Assembly: GCA_963798805.1 (NCBI GenBank)
Contig: CAWCVC010000002.1
Location: 248,001 to 312,000 of the forward strand
Reading direction: 5' to 3'
From: CAVZCK01 sp963798805
GTDB lineage: Bacteria > Pseudomonadota > Alphaproteobacteria > Rhizobiales > Rhodomicrobiaceae
Length of the DNA stretch: 64,000 nt
Notes under the pieces: generated by a model
What the model was told of the DNA's origin: nothing
What the model saw: only the letters and a program-made list of their open reading frames with translations
Databases searched by the model: none
Shown here: positions 27,687-36,972 of the stretch, one piece after another
Position numbering within the stretch: position 1 is the first letter of the stretch
Layout of the letters: every line of letters starts with the position of its first letter
Translations under genes and position numbers: made by a program

Positions 27687-27814
27687 CGGGTGACGAAATT
27701 CGCGTTACGGCAAAATTTGCCCTCAAGCCGCCAAGCTTTCCTGGCTTTAGCTGCAGGGCGACCAGTCTAAAGGCTGGGAATTATCAGTCTCGTCAGTTGA
27801 GTTGGGGGATCGTC

Positions 27815-28378
27815 ATGGCTGTACCGCATGTTTTGCGCATCTTCAAAGTACGCGAGCAGGGCAATCTCGAATTCTGGGTTTCGAATGCTGTCATCATCTT
27901 TTCGACTGTGCTCGGCGTCTTTCTGGCGGCGCAGGCCGGCTACAGGACGGCGCTCGATTTCGAGTTCGCGCGCAGCGACCGCGAGGGCTATTACATGCGC
28001 CGCGCGCTCCTCGATGAGCTGAAGGACAATCTTGTCCAGGCCGACAGCATGTCGAAAAACATGATCGATCAGGGCTGGCGCTTCCGCAATTCCGATCCGA
28101 ACGTGTTCAAGCTACAGAATTATGTCTGGGATACGATGAAGCAGCAGAACGTCACGTTCCAGCTCCCTGCTACCGTGCTGACCGGCGTGCGCCGCTATTA
28201 CGAGAAGTCCGGCGACTATGCGCGCCTGCTGGCGGTGGGGCAGGGGACGGCCGTCGACGGTGCCAAAGCCTGGATAAAGGACACGCAGGAGGTGCGCGAA
28301 AAGCTTGTTCCGACGCTCGAGCAGGATATCGCCGTTCTGCACCAAAGGCTTAGCGGCCGCGGCATCCAGGTCGACTGA
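27815..28378 (+). CDS. hypothetical single-pass membrane protein
   Basis: I do not recognise this 187-residue protein. It has one N-terminal membrane helix (about residues 22-44, NAVIIFSTVLGVFLAAQAG), then a charged, mostly alpha-helical body to the C-terminus with heptad-like stretches. Translation from ATG 27815 follows TGGGGGAT; a longer frame from 27596 is open but overlaps the cupin gene. The topology suggests a short cytoplasmic tail and a periplasmic helical domain, or the reverse. Confidence 0.7.
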   Translation: MAVPHVLRIFKVREQGNLEFWVSNAVIIFSTVLGVFLAAQAGYRTALDFEFARSDREGYYMRRALLDELKDNLVQADSMSKNMIDQGWRFRNSDPNVFKLQNYVWDTMKQQNVTFQLPATVLTGVRRYYEKSGDYARLLAVGQGTAVDGAKAWIKDTQEVREKLVPTLEQDIAVLHQRLSGRGIQVD

Positions 28379-28541
28379 GTTTTTTGCGTATCATATCCAC
28401 GGAAATCCACAGGCTCACCAGATGTGATCGCTTGACTGTTGCTGTGCGATGACGATCGAGGCCGAATCGGGCTAAACAGGACTCATAGAAAGGTAAAAGA
28501 CCTCTTAATCAGTGTCAGTCTCAGTAACAGTGGAGTGTGTC

Positions 28542-28769
28542 GTGAAGCATGAGTTCAAGTCCGATTGGAAACAATTGGGAAGTCTGGCCACCGGCGTGCT
28601 GCGCTCGGTTGCGGAAAAGCGAATGAAACAGGCTGAATTCCTTGCGGCTGAAAAGGGTGCCTTCGAAGCCGCCTTGCAATCCCCGCATGCAGAAAGCCGT
28701 ATTCAGCTCGATCTGCCGCTTTACCCGCAGGGCGCGGTGCCGGTCCAGATCCTTGCGGGCCGGCGCTAG
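28542..28769 (+). CDS. small hypothetical protein
   Basis: A 75-residue soluble protein I do not recognise. A GTG start at 28542 is supported by GGAG at 28532-28535; another GTG at 28512 would add 10 residues. The first half looks alpha-helical and amphipathic (LATGVLRSVAEKRMKQAEFLA), the second has a short hydrophobic strand and ends in basic residues. The frame is in phase with typical high-GC codon use. Confidence 0.55.
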   Translation: MKHEFKSDWKQLGSLATGVLRSVAEKRMKQAEFLAAEKGAFEAALQSPHAESRIQLDLPLYPQGAVPVQILAGRR

Positions 28770-29044
28770 CCTGACCCCGCAATAGCATTGGGCATCTGGA
28801 GAGGTGTTTGCATTGCGTATCCGCGTCCTCGTATCGCGTTTCCAACTTCGTTGTGTTGTGTCTGGGTTCGGTATCTGCGTCCCCGTAACCTGCTGCGTCA
28901 GCGCCGGGTGTCCGTTGCGTCGCTTGCGTCTTCAATCCGAGTGGCTCGCCCTTGTGTAATGCGTTCTGCCGAGGAATTCGGCGAGTCGCTTGACATTATG
29001 CGTATCGCCTGCCGGGATCAGGCGTTTGCGATCCGCGAAACGAG
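28770..29044. other. no protein gene; possible untranslated or sRNA region ahead of a strong terminator
   Basis: This stretch has no convincing coding frame. It is GT- and CG-rich with several short repeats of TGCGT. Because a strong terminator follows at 29045, it is either a long 3'-UTR of the 28542 gene or an independent small RNA. Confidence 0.4.
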
Positions 29045-29079
29045 AACGGGCGCTCGCATGTGAGCGCCCGTTTGTTTTA
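29045..29079 (+). terminator. strong rho-independent terminator
   Basis: An 11-bp perfect stem (29045-29055 with 29062-29072) with a 6-nt loop is followed by TTGTTTTA. It is the strongest hairpin of this kind in the window and stops rightward transcription 40 nt before the convergent HNH gene. Confidence 0.8.
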
Positions 29080-29115
29080 TGACCATGACGGCGCGCCGCG
29101 CCGCGTGAAACCGGT

Positions 29116-29682
29116 TTACGGCTCCAGCTCGGTATCCCAGTAGAGATAGTCCATCCAGCTTTCATGCAGATAGTTCGGTGGAAACAGCCGGCCATTGCGG
29201 TGAAGCTCGTGGACCGTCGGCCGGTAAGGCGACTGCACGGGCCACATTCTCGCGCGCGAAGGCATGTCGCCGCCCTTGCGCAGATTGCAAGGGGCGCAGG
29301 CGGTGACGACATTGTCCCATCGCGTCATACCGCCCCGCGAACGCGGGACCAGATGGTCAAAGGTCAGATCCTCCTTCGCGCCGCAATATTGGCAGCTGAA
29401 ACGGTCGCGCAGGAACACGTTGAACCGCGTGAAGGCCGGATAAAGGGCGGGCTTCACATAGATCTTCAGCGAGACGACGCTCGGCAGCTTCATCTCGAAT
29501 GTCGGGCTATGGACGGCCTTCTCGTACTCGGAAACAATGTTCACCCTGTCGAGGAACACGGCTTTCACGGTGTCCTGCCAACCCCAGAGCGAAAGGGGGT
29601 AGTAACTGAGCGGCCGATAATCGGCGTTGAGGACGAGGGCCGGATAAGCCTCGGGGGAAGTCGCGGGCGCTACAGCGATCAC
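29116..29682 (-). CDS. HNH endonuclease-family protein
   Basis: A 188-residue protein of the widespread chromosomal HNH family. The HNH/zinc core is FSCQYCGAKEDLTFDHLVPR with SRGG following, then VTACAPCNLRKGG, giving the two CxxC knuckles and the catalytic His. It begins with GTG 29682, with AGGAAAGG 10 nt upstream. Such lone HNH proteins are common in Alphaproteobacteria; their natural DNA substrate is not known. No methylase or phage gene is adjacent. Confidence 0.92.
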   Translation of the reverse strand: MIAVAPATSPEAYPALVLNADYRPLSYYPLSLWGWQDTVKAVFLDRVNIVSEYEKAVHSPTFEMKLPSVVSLKIYVKPALYPAFTRFNVFLRDRFSCQYCGAKEDLTFDHLVPRSRGGMTRWDNVVTACAPCNLRKGGDMPSRARMWPVQSPYRPTVHELHRNGRLFPPNYLHESWMDYLYWDTELEP

Positions 29683-30017
29683 GTCTGCCTTTCCTGACGG
29701 TTAACCCGTTAGCCTTGCAGGGACGCTCGCACTACGTCGCATCGTCAGGGATACTATATCTCTGTTTCAGTTCTGTGAAGAGCCCTTCGCCGGCGTTCAC
29801 GCAAAAGCTACGCTTTGACGCAAATCAGCGAAACCCTTCACGTTTTCCAGGCGTGGGCGGCTCATCTCCTTGCATTTTCGCCAGTCAATTGGTGGCGGAT
29901 CACCCCCGATGCACGAAGCGGCACCGCCACGACTCGCGTGGCGAACGTCTTTTTCCCGGCCAAAGGACAGTATAAAACAAGGAGCAAATTCGGCATGGGC
30001 CGTGAGGGAGAGGACCA
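29683..30017. other. divergent intergenic region
   Basis: No gene is supported in these 335 nt. Promoters for the HNH gene and the small membrane protein should lie here; TATAAA occurs near 29971 before the rightward gene. Confidence 0.4.
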
Positions 30018-30311
30018 ATGAGCGTTGATAATGCGGCGCAGAGGCGCCATGAGGAATTCGTGCGTCAGCAGCATGAGCGCGGTCTGACGCAGGCCTCGAT
30101 TCAGGCCAATACTGCCGCGGCCGAGCTGATCGCCGAGCGCATCGCCGCCAAGCTCGCCGAGCAGAACAATATTATCTATCGCATCGGCCAAAAGCAGGGC
30201 CGGACAAGCTTGATCGCTTATGTGTCGCTGGCTATCGGCGGCATCGCTGCGGTCGGGCAGCTTTTCGGGCCCGTTTGGGAATGGCCGATTTTCAAAGGCC
30301 TATTCGGCTGA
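30018..30311 (+). CDS. small coiled-coil membrane protein
   Basis: A 97-residue protein I do not recognise. Residues 1-60 are charged and helical with a heptad pattern (RQQHERGLTQASIQANTAAA), followed by one membrane helix (about 67-90, IAYVSLAIGGIAAVGQLFG). GGGAGAGG stands just before ATG 30018. It converges with the histidine kinase gene (18 nt between stops). The layout resembles small membrane-anchored scaffold proteins, but no function is claimed. Confidence 0.7.
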   Translation: MSVDNAAQRRHEEFVRQQHERGLTQASIQANTAAAELIAERIAAKLAEQNNIIYRIGQKQGRTSLIAYVSLAIGGIAAVGQLFGPVWEWPIFKGLFG

Positions 30312-30329
30312 GCAGAGACTGTCTTCCGG

Positions 30330-32114
30330 TCAGGTCAGGACGTCGCCGGATTCGAGTGTCCAGACCACGCCGGTGGGCTTGAATTCGTACATCACATCCG
30401 CATGCAGCGCGCGCGAGACATATCTCTCGATGATCGTGTGACCGAAGCCCGTCCGCGAGGGCGGTCCGACTTCGGGACCGTCCTGCTCCTGCCAGATCAG
30501 CTTGAGCCGCCGGTCCGGCTCCGTAATCGACCAGGTGACAGATACCCATCCGCCGGATTCCTTCAGCGCGCCGTGCTTGGTTGCGTTGGTGGCAAGCTCG
30601 TGAAGCACCATGCCGATGGTCCGCGCCGCCTCCGCGGTGAGGAACGCATCCGGCCCAGACATGTACACACGCGGCGAGCTTTCGCCGACGAACGGCCTCA
30701 TCTGAGTGGCGATCAGAAGCTTCAGCGCAACACCAACCCCCGCGCCCTCGAGCAGCAGGTTTTGCGCCTGCGCCATGGCCGAGATGCGCTGCGAGAATTT
30801 CGTCTGAAATTCCTCCACGTTTTCGCTGCTGTTGCCGAGCTGTCGGGCCATCGCCAGAATGATCGAGAACTGGTTCTTGTTGCGGTGGGCCAGCTCACGC
30901 ATCAGCGTATCGATTTGACGGACCTGTTCCTGCGAGCGTTCCTCGCTGTCGCGCAGCCTCGTCGTGCGCGTTGCGATGAGCGCCGAGGCGCGACTCAGCG
31001 AATTCATCGCGTCATTAGCCTCGGTCAGCGGCAGATCCTGCATTTCGACCGGCTTTTCACGGGCCAACTCGACGGTTGCGCGCTTGATTTCGGCGATTGG
31101 TCTCGCCAGCCGCCTCCCGGTCAGGATTCCAAGCACGGCCGCCATCAGGGTCGCGACAACCATGGCAACGGCGAACCAGCCGACGGAGGTCCAGAGAACC
31201 GAGTCGACTTGCACTCTAGCCTCGATGACCCCTGTCCTCCATCCGGTGAGATCCGACCATACGGACGCTTCCAGGCGATCGACACCCTGACTGTCCTGAT
31301 ACTCGAAGATACCGGGCGCCTCCCCAGGCTGCCGGCGCCGCGACAGCGGCGGGACGGTTCTGACGGCGTCCGGCGGCATCATTGAGATAATCCGGCCGTT
31401 CCGGTCGGACAGCGTGGTTGTATAGCCCTGAGCGGTTTTAGAGGCTGAGAGGATGTCGCCGAAATGCTCTGTCTCCAGCGTGATCAGCAGCACATATTTC
31501 ACCTTGCCGCCGCGGATCACGGGAACGTCGATATTGACCACATGCCGCCCGGAGACCTTGCCGAGAAAAGTGTCCGAGACATAAGGCTCTCGGGATTCGA
31601 TGACGATCTTGGCGCTTTCCTCATCCGCGGTCTTCGGCAGCGGCGTGCCGTAGGGAACGCGCGTATTGAGGAGCTGCTGCATCGAGGTGTCTATCAGGAG
31701 GACATTGGCGCCGCGGTCGCGAAGGGCGGCCTTGGCGCGGGCGTGAAAGCTCTTGAGATCGCCCTCCTCCAGATGGGAGGAAGTCGCCAGCGTGTTCAGC
31801 ACCGTGATGTAGCCGAGAACCTCGCGATCGATATCACCCGAGAGGTCTTCCGCGGTGCGGATGAGCTGCTGGCGGGACTTCGCCACCTCGGAATTGACGA
31901 TGCTGACGAAAGCGATGCCGACAACGACGAGGAGCGGGAAGATGATAGCGGCCGCGAACAGGAATAGATGCGTTCGCACCGACCCGCGCAGATGAAGCAG
32001 ATCGCGCCCGTATGTGCCGAGGCTGTCCAGGACATTCGCAAGCTGGCCCCGCACTCGCCGGAAGCCGCCTTCGGAATATCGATCCGTATTCAACCGCGCC
32101 AAGCAGCCTCGCAA
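30330..32114 (-). CDS. HWE-family sensor histidine kinase with extracytoplasmic Cache domain
   Basis: A 594-residue membrane kinase. Order: N-terminal membrane helix (about 50-72), periplasmic Cache-type sensor to about 300, second helix (about 312-334), HAMP-like linker, and an HWE kinase core. The core shows phosphoacceptor MRELAHRNKNQ, N-box VLHELATNATKHGAL, LIWQEQDGP (the W-x-E of the name) and GFGHTIIE. HWE kinases of this order commonly feed the general stress response. The start is uncertain (TTG 32114 or GTG 32054). No response regulator is adjacent. Confidence 0.9.
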   Translation of the reverse strand: MRGCLARLNTDRYSEGGFRRVRGQLANVLDSLGTYGRDLLHLRGSVRTHLFLFAAAIIFPLLVVVGIAFVSIVNSEVAKSRQQLIRTAEDLSGDIDREVLGYITVLNTLATSSHLEEGDLKSFHARAKAALRDRGANVLLIDTSMQQLLNTRVPYGTPLPKTADEESAKIVIESREPYVSDTFLGKVSGRHVVNIDVPVIRGGKVKYVLLITLETEHFGDILSASKTAQGYTTTLSDRNGRIISMMPPDAVRTVPPLSRRRQPGEAPGIFEYQDSQGVDRLEASVWSDLTGWRTGVIEARVQVDSVLWTSVGWFAVAMVVATLMAAVLGILTGRRLARPIAEIKRATVELAREKPVEMQDLPLTEANDAMNSLSRASALIATRTTRLRDSEERSQEQVRQIDTLMRELAHRNKNQFSIILAMARQLGNSSENVEEFQTKFSQRISAMAQAQNLLLEGAGVGVALKLLIATQMRPFVGESSPRVYMSGPDAFLTAEAARTIGMVLHELATNATKHGALKESGGWVSVTWSITEPDRRLKLIWQEQDGPEVGPPSRTGFGHTIIERYVSRALHADVMYEFKPTGVVWTLESGDVLT

Positions 32115-32407
32115 TCAGATTGCCCGGTGATGCTGAGCGTCGCGGGAGAGGCACTGCCTTGCATCACCTGGTCGGAGATGAACTGAGAGCGGGCGTTGCG
32201 GAGGAAAACAGATACCCGGCAATTGGAGCCGTCGCTCTCGTCGCCCCCGCTGTCTCTCAAAACGATAGATGCCGGCACCGCTCAAGGCAACCGGACATCT
32301 CACTACGTAAGAAGTGTATCAGCAATACCATCGGTTACTAGCAAATTCTGCCCGCCCTTTCGGCCTAGGTCAGCTCGCGGAGGCGCTTGTGGACGGCGTG
32401 CGCCGGG

Positions 32408-33016
32408 TCACATATTCGCAGCGCGCGCAAGCTCGACCTCGCGGGCGCGTCCGACCTCGAGGAAGAAGTCCTTCAATTCGGGACGCCGGCCGAGTTGAAT
32501 ACGGTAGATTTCCGCGGCAGCGTTGGTGAACTCGCCGTCTCGCCCAAGCTGCTCTTCGCCGAAAGTCAGAATGCGCAGGTTCGGCCAGGCCCGTTCGCGG
32601 ATTGCCAGAACCTGACGCAGGACATCGCGCGCGGACGCATGCGGCTGCGCTTGCGCCAAGAGCAGGGCCATGGACGCAGTCGAGCGCGAAATGCCCATAT
32701 GGCAATGCACCAGGAGATGCCGCAAGGCGTCCGGGTCGCGCAGCATGTCGCGCCCGAAGCTCAGGATCTCCTCGACGTGCTGCGGCTGGGGGGGCTGAAT
32801 TCCGGGCGCTTCCTCGATAACGTCATGGAAGCGCAGCTCCAGCTTGGCGTGCTCGCCATAGGCGCCGAAGGCTTCCGGCTCGACATGATCAGGGTCGAGG
32901 ATCGACAGCACATGGCTGACCTGCCCCGAGGCGTGGCATTCAAGCTCCTGAATCCCGCAGACCGTGATCTGAAAGGGCAGGTGCAGGTGAAGTCCTGAGA
33001 CAGCTCCGTCTTCCAT
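32408..33016 (-). CDS. protein tyrosine / dual-specificity phosphatase
   Basis: A 202-residue cysteine phosphatase. The P-loop is LVHCHMGISRSTAS (HCxxGxxRS/T), with a general-acid candidate in the FHDVIEEAPG segment. The N-terminal ITVCGIQELE and HVLSILDPD fit the DSP/tyrosine phosphatase fold. ATG 33016 was chosen; GTG 33025 adds three residues. It removes phosphate from Tyr or Ser/Thr residues in the cytoplasm; the target is unknown. It reads away from the NAGGN operon. Confidence 0.88.
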   Translation of the reverse strand: MEDGAVSGLHLHLPFQITVCGIQELECHASGQVSHVLSILDPDHVEPEAFGAYGEHAKLELRFHDVIEEAPGIQPPQPQHVEEILSFGRDMLRDPDALRHLLVHCHMGISRSTASMALLLAQAQPHASARDVLRQVLAIRERAWPNLRILTFGEEQLGRDGEFTNAAAEIYRIQLGRRPELKDFFLEVGRAREVELARAANM

Positions 33017-33330
33017 TGGGGTCACAACCTTTCTGCTCGATTATGACACATGGATCATAACACGGGCATGTCAATAGGAAGAACGGGCCTCGAATTTCTG
33101 TAGAAAATCCTCGCGCCATCAGCGTGTTTAGCTGGAATAAAGCCGATTAAGAACGGCTACGCCATCGTAGCCTGCGGACTATAGTTGGTGTCCAAAGGAT
33201 CGGCGACGAATGCTCGTCTGATGATGCAAATCGAAGAATTCCGTCAAACATTTGTAATTTTGGCATTCTTACACTACCTTCCGTAGGACCACGTCACCAA
33301 AACGGGAAATCAAAGGATAAACGCACCAGC
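33017..33330. promoter_or_regulatory. AT-rich divergent region between phosphatase and NAGGN operon
   Basis: These 314 nt are clearly richer in A+T than the flanks and contain no gene. They should carry the promoters of both operons. An imperfect inverted pair TATGA...TCATA occurs near 33042-33060. Given the osmolyte genes downstream, salt-responsive control is likely here but cannot be read from the sequence. Confidence 0.45.
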
Positions 33331-35106
33331 ATGTGCGGGATTTGCGGCGAAATCCTTTTCTCACCCGGCACTGCCGATTCGGCTGCCGTCGGGCGGATGA
33401 TGGACGTCATGACGCGGCGTGGACCGGATGCGTCCGGCCAGATCGTCAGAAACGGCGTCAGCCTCGGCCACCGGCGTCTGAAGATCATCGACCTTTCGGA
33501 AAAAGCGGCCCAGCCGATGGAGGACCCCGAATTGGGGCTCGAAATCGCCTTCAACGGCTGCATCTACAACTATCCCGAGCTGCGCCGGGAATTGGAAGGA
33601 CGCGGCTACCGCTTCTTCTCCACCGGCGATACCGAGGTCATTCTCAAAGCCTATCACGCCTGGGGACGCTCCTGTGTCGAGCGCTTCAACGGCATGTTCG
33701 CCTTCGCCATTCACGAGCGCGACAGCGGCCGCGTGGTGCTCGCCCGCGACCGTTTCGGCATCAAGCCGCTCTATCTCAGCGAAACGCCGGGCCGCCTGCG
33801 CTTTGCCTCTTCGCTGCCCGCGATCCTTGCCGCCGGCGATGTCAATAGCTCCATCGATAGGACGGCGCTCGCCTTTTACATGAGCTTTCATGCCGTCGTG
33901 CCGCCGCCCTGGACGATCCTGCAAGGCGTTCGCAAATTGCCGCCTGCTACGGTTCGGGTGATCGAGCCGAACGGAAAGAGCACTGATCATTGTTACTGGC
34001 GGCTTTCCTTCGAGCGCGGCGCTGCCGACGTCGGCCGCAGCGCCAAGGAATGGCGCGACCTCGTGCTCGCGGCGCTGCGCAAGGCGGTTGCCCGGCGCAT
34101 GGTGGCCGATGTGCCGGTCGGCGTCTTGCTGTCCGGCGGCGTCGATTCCAGTCTGATCGTCGGGCTGCTCGCCGAGGCCGGCCAGCATGGGCTGATGACC
34201 TTCTCGGTCGGCTTCGAGGAGGCGCATGGCGAAAAGGGCGACGAGTTTCAATATTCGGACATCATCGCCGATCGCTTCGAGACCAGGCATCACAAGATCT
34301 TCGTGCCGTCAGAGCGGCTGATCGGCGCGCTGCCGGGGACGATCAAGGCGATGTCCGAGCCGATGGTCTCTTACGATAATGTCGGCTTCTATCTGCTTTC
34401 GCAGGAGGTCGCCAAGCACATCAAGGTCGTGCAGTCGGGGCAAGGCGCGGACGAGGTTTTCGGCGGCTATCACTGGTATCCGCCCTTGATGAGCTCCAAT
34501 GATGTGACCCGCGATTACGCGCGCGTTTTCTTCGACCGCTCACTCGATTGCCTGAAAGATCATTTGAATCCCGATTGGCACACGGAGCGCGATGAAGCGC
34601 TCGCCTTTGTCGATCGGCATTTTGCTGGAAGCGGCGCCGAGACGCCGGTGGACAAGGCGCTGCGTCTCGACTCGACCGTGATGCTGGTCGACGATCCGGT
34701 CAAGCGCGTCGATAATATGACCATGGCCTGGAGCCTGGAGGCGCGCGTGCCGTTCCTCGACCATGAGCTTGCCGAGCTCGCCGCGCGCATTCCGCCGGAG
34801 CACAAGCTCTCGCAGGGCGGCAAGGGCGTGCTCAAGGACGTCGCGCGCCTCGTCGTGCCGTCCGAGGTGATCGACCGCAAAAAGGGTTATTTTCCTGTCC
34901 CGGCTTTGAAATATCTGGACGGCGTCTATCTCGGCATGGTCAAGGACGCTCTCAACTCGCAAGCCGCGCGAGAACGCGGTTTGTTCCGCCCCGCCTATCT
35001 TGATACGCTCTTTTCCGACCCGAAGGCGCACATCACGCCGCTGCGTGGCTCGGAGCTTTGGCAGGTTGCGCTGCTCGAGATGTGGTTGCAGGCGCATGGC
35101 GTCTGA
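33331..35106 (+). CDS. asnO: N-acetylglutaminylglutamine amidotransferase (asparagine synthetase-like)
   Basis: The enzyme amidates N-acetylglutaminylglutamine to the compatible solute NAGGN. The 591-residue protein has a class-II glutaminase domain with catalytic Cys2 (MCGICGEILF) and RRGPDASG. An ATP-pyrophosphatase domain follows, with SGGVDSSL, SEPMVSYDN and SGQGADEVFGGYHWYP. The long C-terminal tail and the two following genes separate it from ordinary AsnB. AAAGGA precedes ATG 33331. First gene of a three-gene osmoprotectant operon. Confidence 0.93.
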   Translation: MCGICGEILFSPGTADSAAVGRMMDVMTRRGPDASGQIVRNGVSLGHRRLKIIDLSEKAAQPMEDPELGLEIAFNGCIYNYPELRRELEGRGYRFFSTGDTEVILKAYHAWGRSCVERFNGMFAFAIHERDSGRVVLARDRFGIKPLYLSETPGRLRFASSLPAILAAGDVNSSIDRTALAFYMSFHAVVPPPWTILQGVRKLPPATVRVIEPNGKSTDHCYWRLSFERGAADVGRSAKEWRDLVLAALRKAVARRMVADVPVGVLLSGGVDSSLIVGLLAEAGQHGLMTFSVGFEEAHGEKGDEFQYSDIIADRFETRHHKIFVPSERLIGALPGTIKAMSEPMVSYDNVGFYLLSQEVAKHIKVVQSGQGADEVFGGYHWYPPLMSSNDVTRDYARVFFDRSLDCLKDHLNPDWHTERDEALAFVDRHFAGSGAETPVDKALRLDSTVMLVDDPVKRVDNMTMAWSLEARVPFLDHELAELAARIPPEHKLSQGGKGVLKDVARLVVPSEVIDRKKGYFPVPALKYLDGVYLGMVKDALNSQAARERGLFRPAYLDTLFSDPKAHITPLRGSELWQVALLEMWLQAHGV

Positions 35107-35146
35107 CGAGATTCCGAGCGACACGCCCGACGAAGGAGGCCCGCTC

Positions 35147-36964
35147 ATGGGCAAGAAGACGCCGAGCCGCCATAAATTCGCGAGCAAACAAAGCATCAGG
35201 CGATTGCGCTCACGGACCATGCCCGAAGCGCGCCCGGCCCAGGCCGATGCGCTCCCTTCGGGGCCGAAGCGGAATGCCGTCGTGGATTGCGGCTGGGGGC
35301 GGCTGCTGTTCGGTCATACGTTCGAGGATCCCAAAGAGCTGAGCGATGCGCTCGGCGCCGAAGGGCCGGACCGCCGAGACATCGCCTTCTATATCAGCGA
35401 CCCGCATGTGCTGCTGGCCAATGCGCCGCAGGAGCTTTTTCTCGATCCTTCTCACACCTATCGGCTCGATTTGACGCAGGCCGTTCCGCCGATGCGGCGA
35501 AAGGAATATGGCTTCTTCGTCCGCCGTCTGGCCTCGAAAGAGGACGCCGAGCAGGTCAACAGGATTTACATGTCACGGAACATGGTGCCGGTGCCGCCGG
35601 AGTTCTTCTGGTCCCACCGGGACAGCCGGGCGCTGACGGTGCTGGTCGCCGAGGACGAGCAGACCGGACACATCATCGGGACGGTGATGGGCGTCGACCA
35701 TAAACGCGCCTTCAACGACCCGGAATCGGGCTCGAGCCTCTGGTGTCTCGCCGTCGATCCGCAGGCCCAACACGCCCGCATCGGCGAGGTGCTGCTGCGC
35801 CGGCTCGCCGATCATTTCCATGCGCGCGGTGCGAGCTACATGGATCTTTCGGTCCTGCACGACAATGAGCAGGCGATCGCGCTTTACGAAAAGCTCGGCT
35901 TCCGCCGCGTTCCGCTGTTTGCGGTGAAGCGCAAGAATCCGATCAACGAGGCGCTGTTCATCGGCGTCTCGCCGGCATCGAGCCTCAACCCTTATGCGAC
36001 GATCATAGTCAACGAGGCGCTCCGGCGCGGCATCCATGTCGAGGTGACGGACGAGGAGGGTGGGTTCTTCCGGCTGATCTATGGCGGGCGCAGCGTGCAT
36101 TGCCGCGAGAGCCTGTCCGAGCTGACAAGCGGCGTTGCGGTGTCGATCTGCGACGACAAGGCCGTGACGCGACGGGTCGTCGCCCGCGCCGGACTGAGAG
36201 TGCCCGAGCAAATGGACATCAAACCGGGTGCAGGGAACGACGTTCGGGAGATCGGGCAATTCCTGCGCAAGCATGGCAGCCTGGTCGTGAAGCCGGCGCG
36301 CGGCGAGCAGGGCAGGGGCGTCTCTGTCGGCCTGACGACGCTTGATCAGGTGAAGGGCGCGGTCGAGATGGCGCGTCCGCTTTCGAATCGCGTGATTCTG
36401 GAGGAGATGGTCAACGGCACCGATCTGCGCATCATCGTGATTGATTATAAGGTGGTTGCCGCCGCGATTCGGCAGCCGCCGCGCGTGATGGGCGACGGGT
36501 CGGCGACGATCCGCAGGCTGATCGAAGCGCAAAGCCGCAGGCGCGAGGCGGCGACTCAAGGCGAGTCGCGGATCCCCGTCGACGCGGAGACCGAGCGCTG
36601 CATCCGCTTGGAAGGCTATGGACTCGACGATGTTCTCCCCGCCGGAACCGAGCTGCAAACCCGCAAGACCGCCAATCTGCATACGGGCGGCACGATCCAC
36701 GACGTCACGGATGAGCTGCATCCGAAACTTGCGGAAGCAGCGGTCACAGCGGCTCGCGCCATCGAGATTCCCGTGGTAGGAATCGATCTGATCGTTCCGA
36801 CGCCCAGGTCGCAGCGTTACGCTTTCATCGAAGCCAATGAGCGGCCTGGCCTCGCCAATCATGAACCTCAGCCCACCGCTGAGCGTTTTGTCGATCTCCT
36901 GTTTCCTCTGTCCATGCCCGCGCAAGCCCGGGCAGTGAGATTTCAGCAAGAAGCACAGATCTGA
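35147..36964 (+). CDS. ngg: N-acetylglutaminylglutamine synthetase (GNAT + ATP-grasp)
   Basis: A 605-residue two-domain enzyme that acetylates glutamine and ligates a second glutamine. The N-terminal GNAT domain (about 110-260) shows LAVDPQAQHARIGEVLLRRL and ALYEKLGFRR. The C-terminal ATP-grasp ligase (about 290-590) shows VVKPARGEQGRGVS, ILEEMVNGTDLRIIVID and FIEANERPGLANHEPQ. ATG 35147 was chosen because a near-perfect GAAGGAGG (35132-35139) precedes it; ATG 35096, overlapping asnO, lacks one. Confidence 0.93.
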   Translation: MGKKTPSRHKFASKQSIRRLRSRTMPEARPAQADALPSGPKRNAVVDCGWGRLLFGHTFEDPKELSDALGAEGPDRRDIAFYISDPHVLLANAPQELFLDPSHTYRLDLTQAVPPMRRKEYGFFVRRLASKEDAEQVNRIYMSRNMVPVPPEFFWSHRDSRALTVLVAEDEQTGHIIGTVMGVDHKRAFNDPESGSSLWCLAVDPQAQHARIGEVLLRRLADHFHARGASYMDLSVLHDNEQAIALYEKLGFRRVPLFAVKRKNPINEALFIGVSPASSLNPYATIIVNEALRRGIHVEVTDEEGGFFRLIYGGRSVHCRESLSELTSGVAVSICDDKAVTRRVVARAGLRVPEQMDIKPGAGNDVREIGQFLRKHGSLVVKPARGEQGRGVSVGLTTLDQVKGAVEMARPLSNRVILEEMVNGTDLRIIVIDYKVVAAAIRQPPRVMGDGSATIRRLIEAQSRRREAATQGESRIPVDAETERCIRLEGYGLDDVLPAGTELQTRKTANLHTGGTIHDVTDELHPKLAEAAVTAARAIEIPVVGIDLIVPTPRSQRYAFIEANERPGLANHEPQPTAERFVDLLFPLSMPAQARAVRFQQEAQI

Positions 36965-36972
36965 AAACCACG

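Noticed and set aside
28959..29063. 34-residue frame running into the strong terminator
   Set aside because: No ribosome site, and its stop lies in the terminator loop; more likely part of an untranslated RNA.
29715..29975. 86-residue rightward frame in the HNH/small-protein spacer
   Set aside because: No ribosome site, irregular composition, and it occupies the only space available for two divergent promoters.
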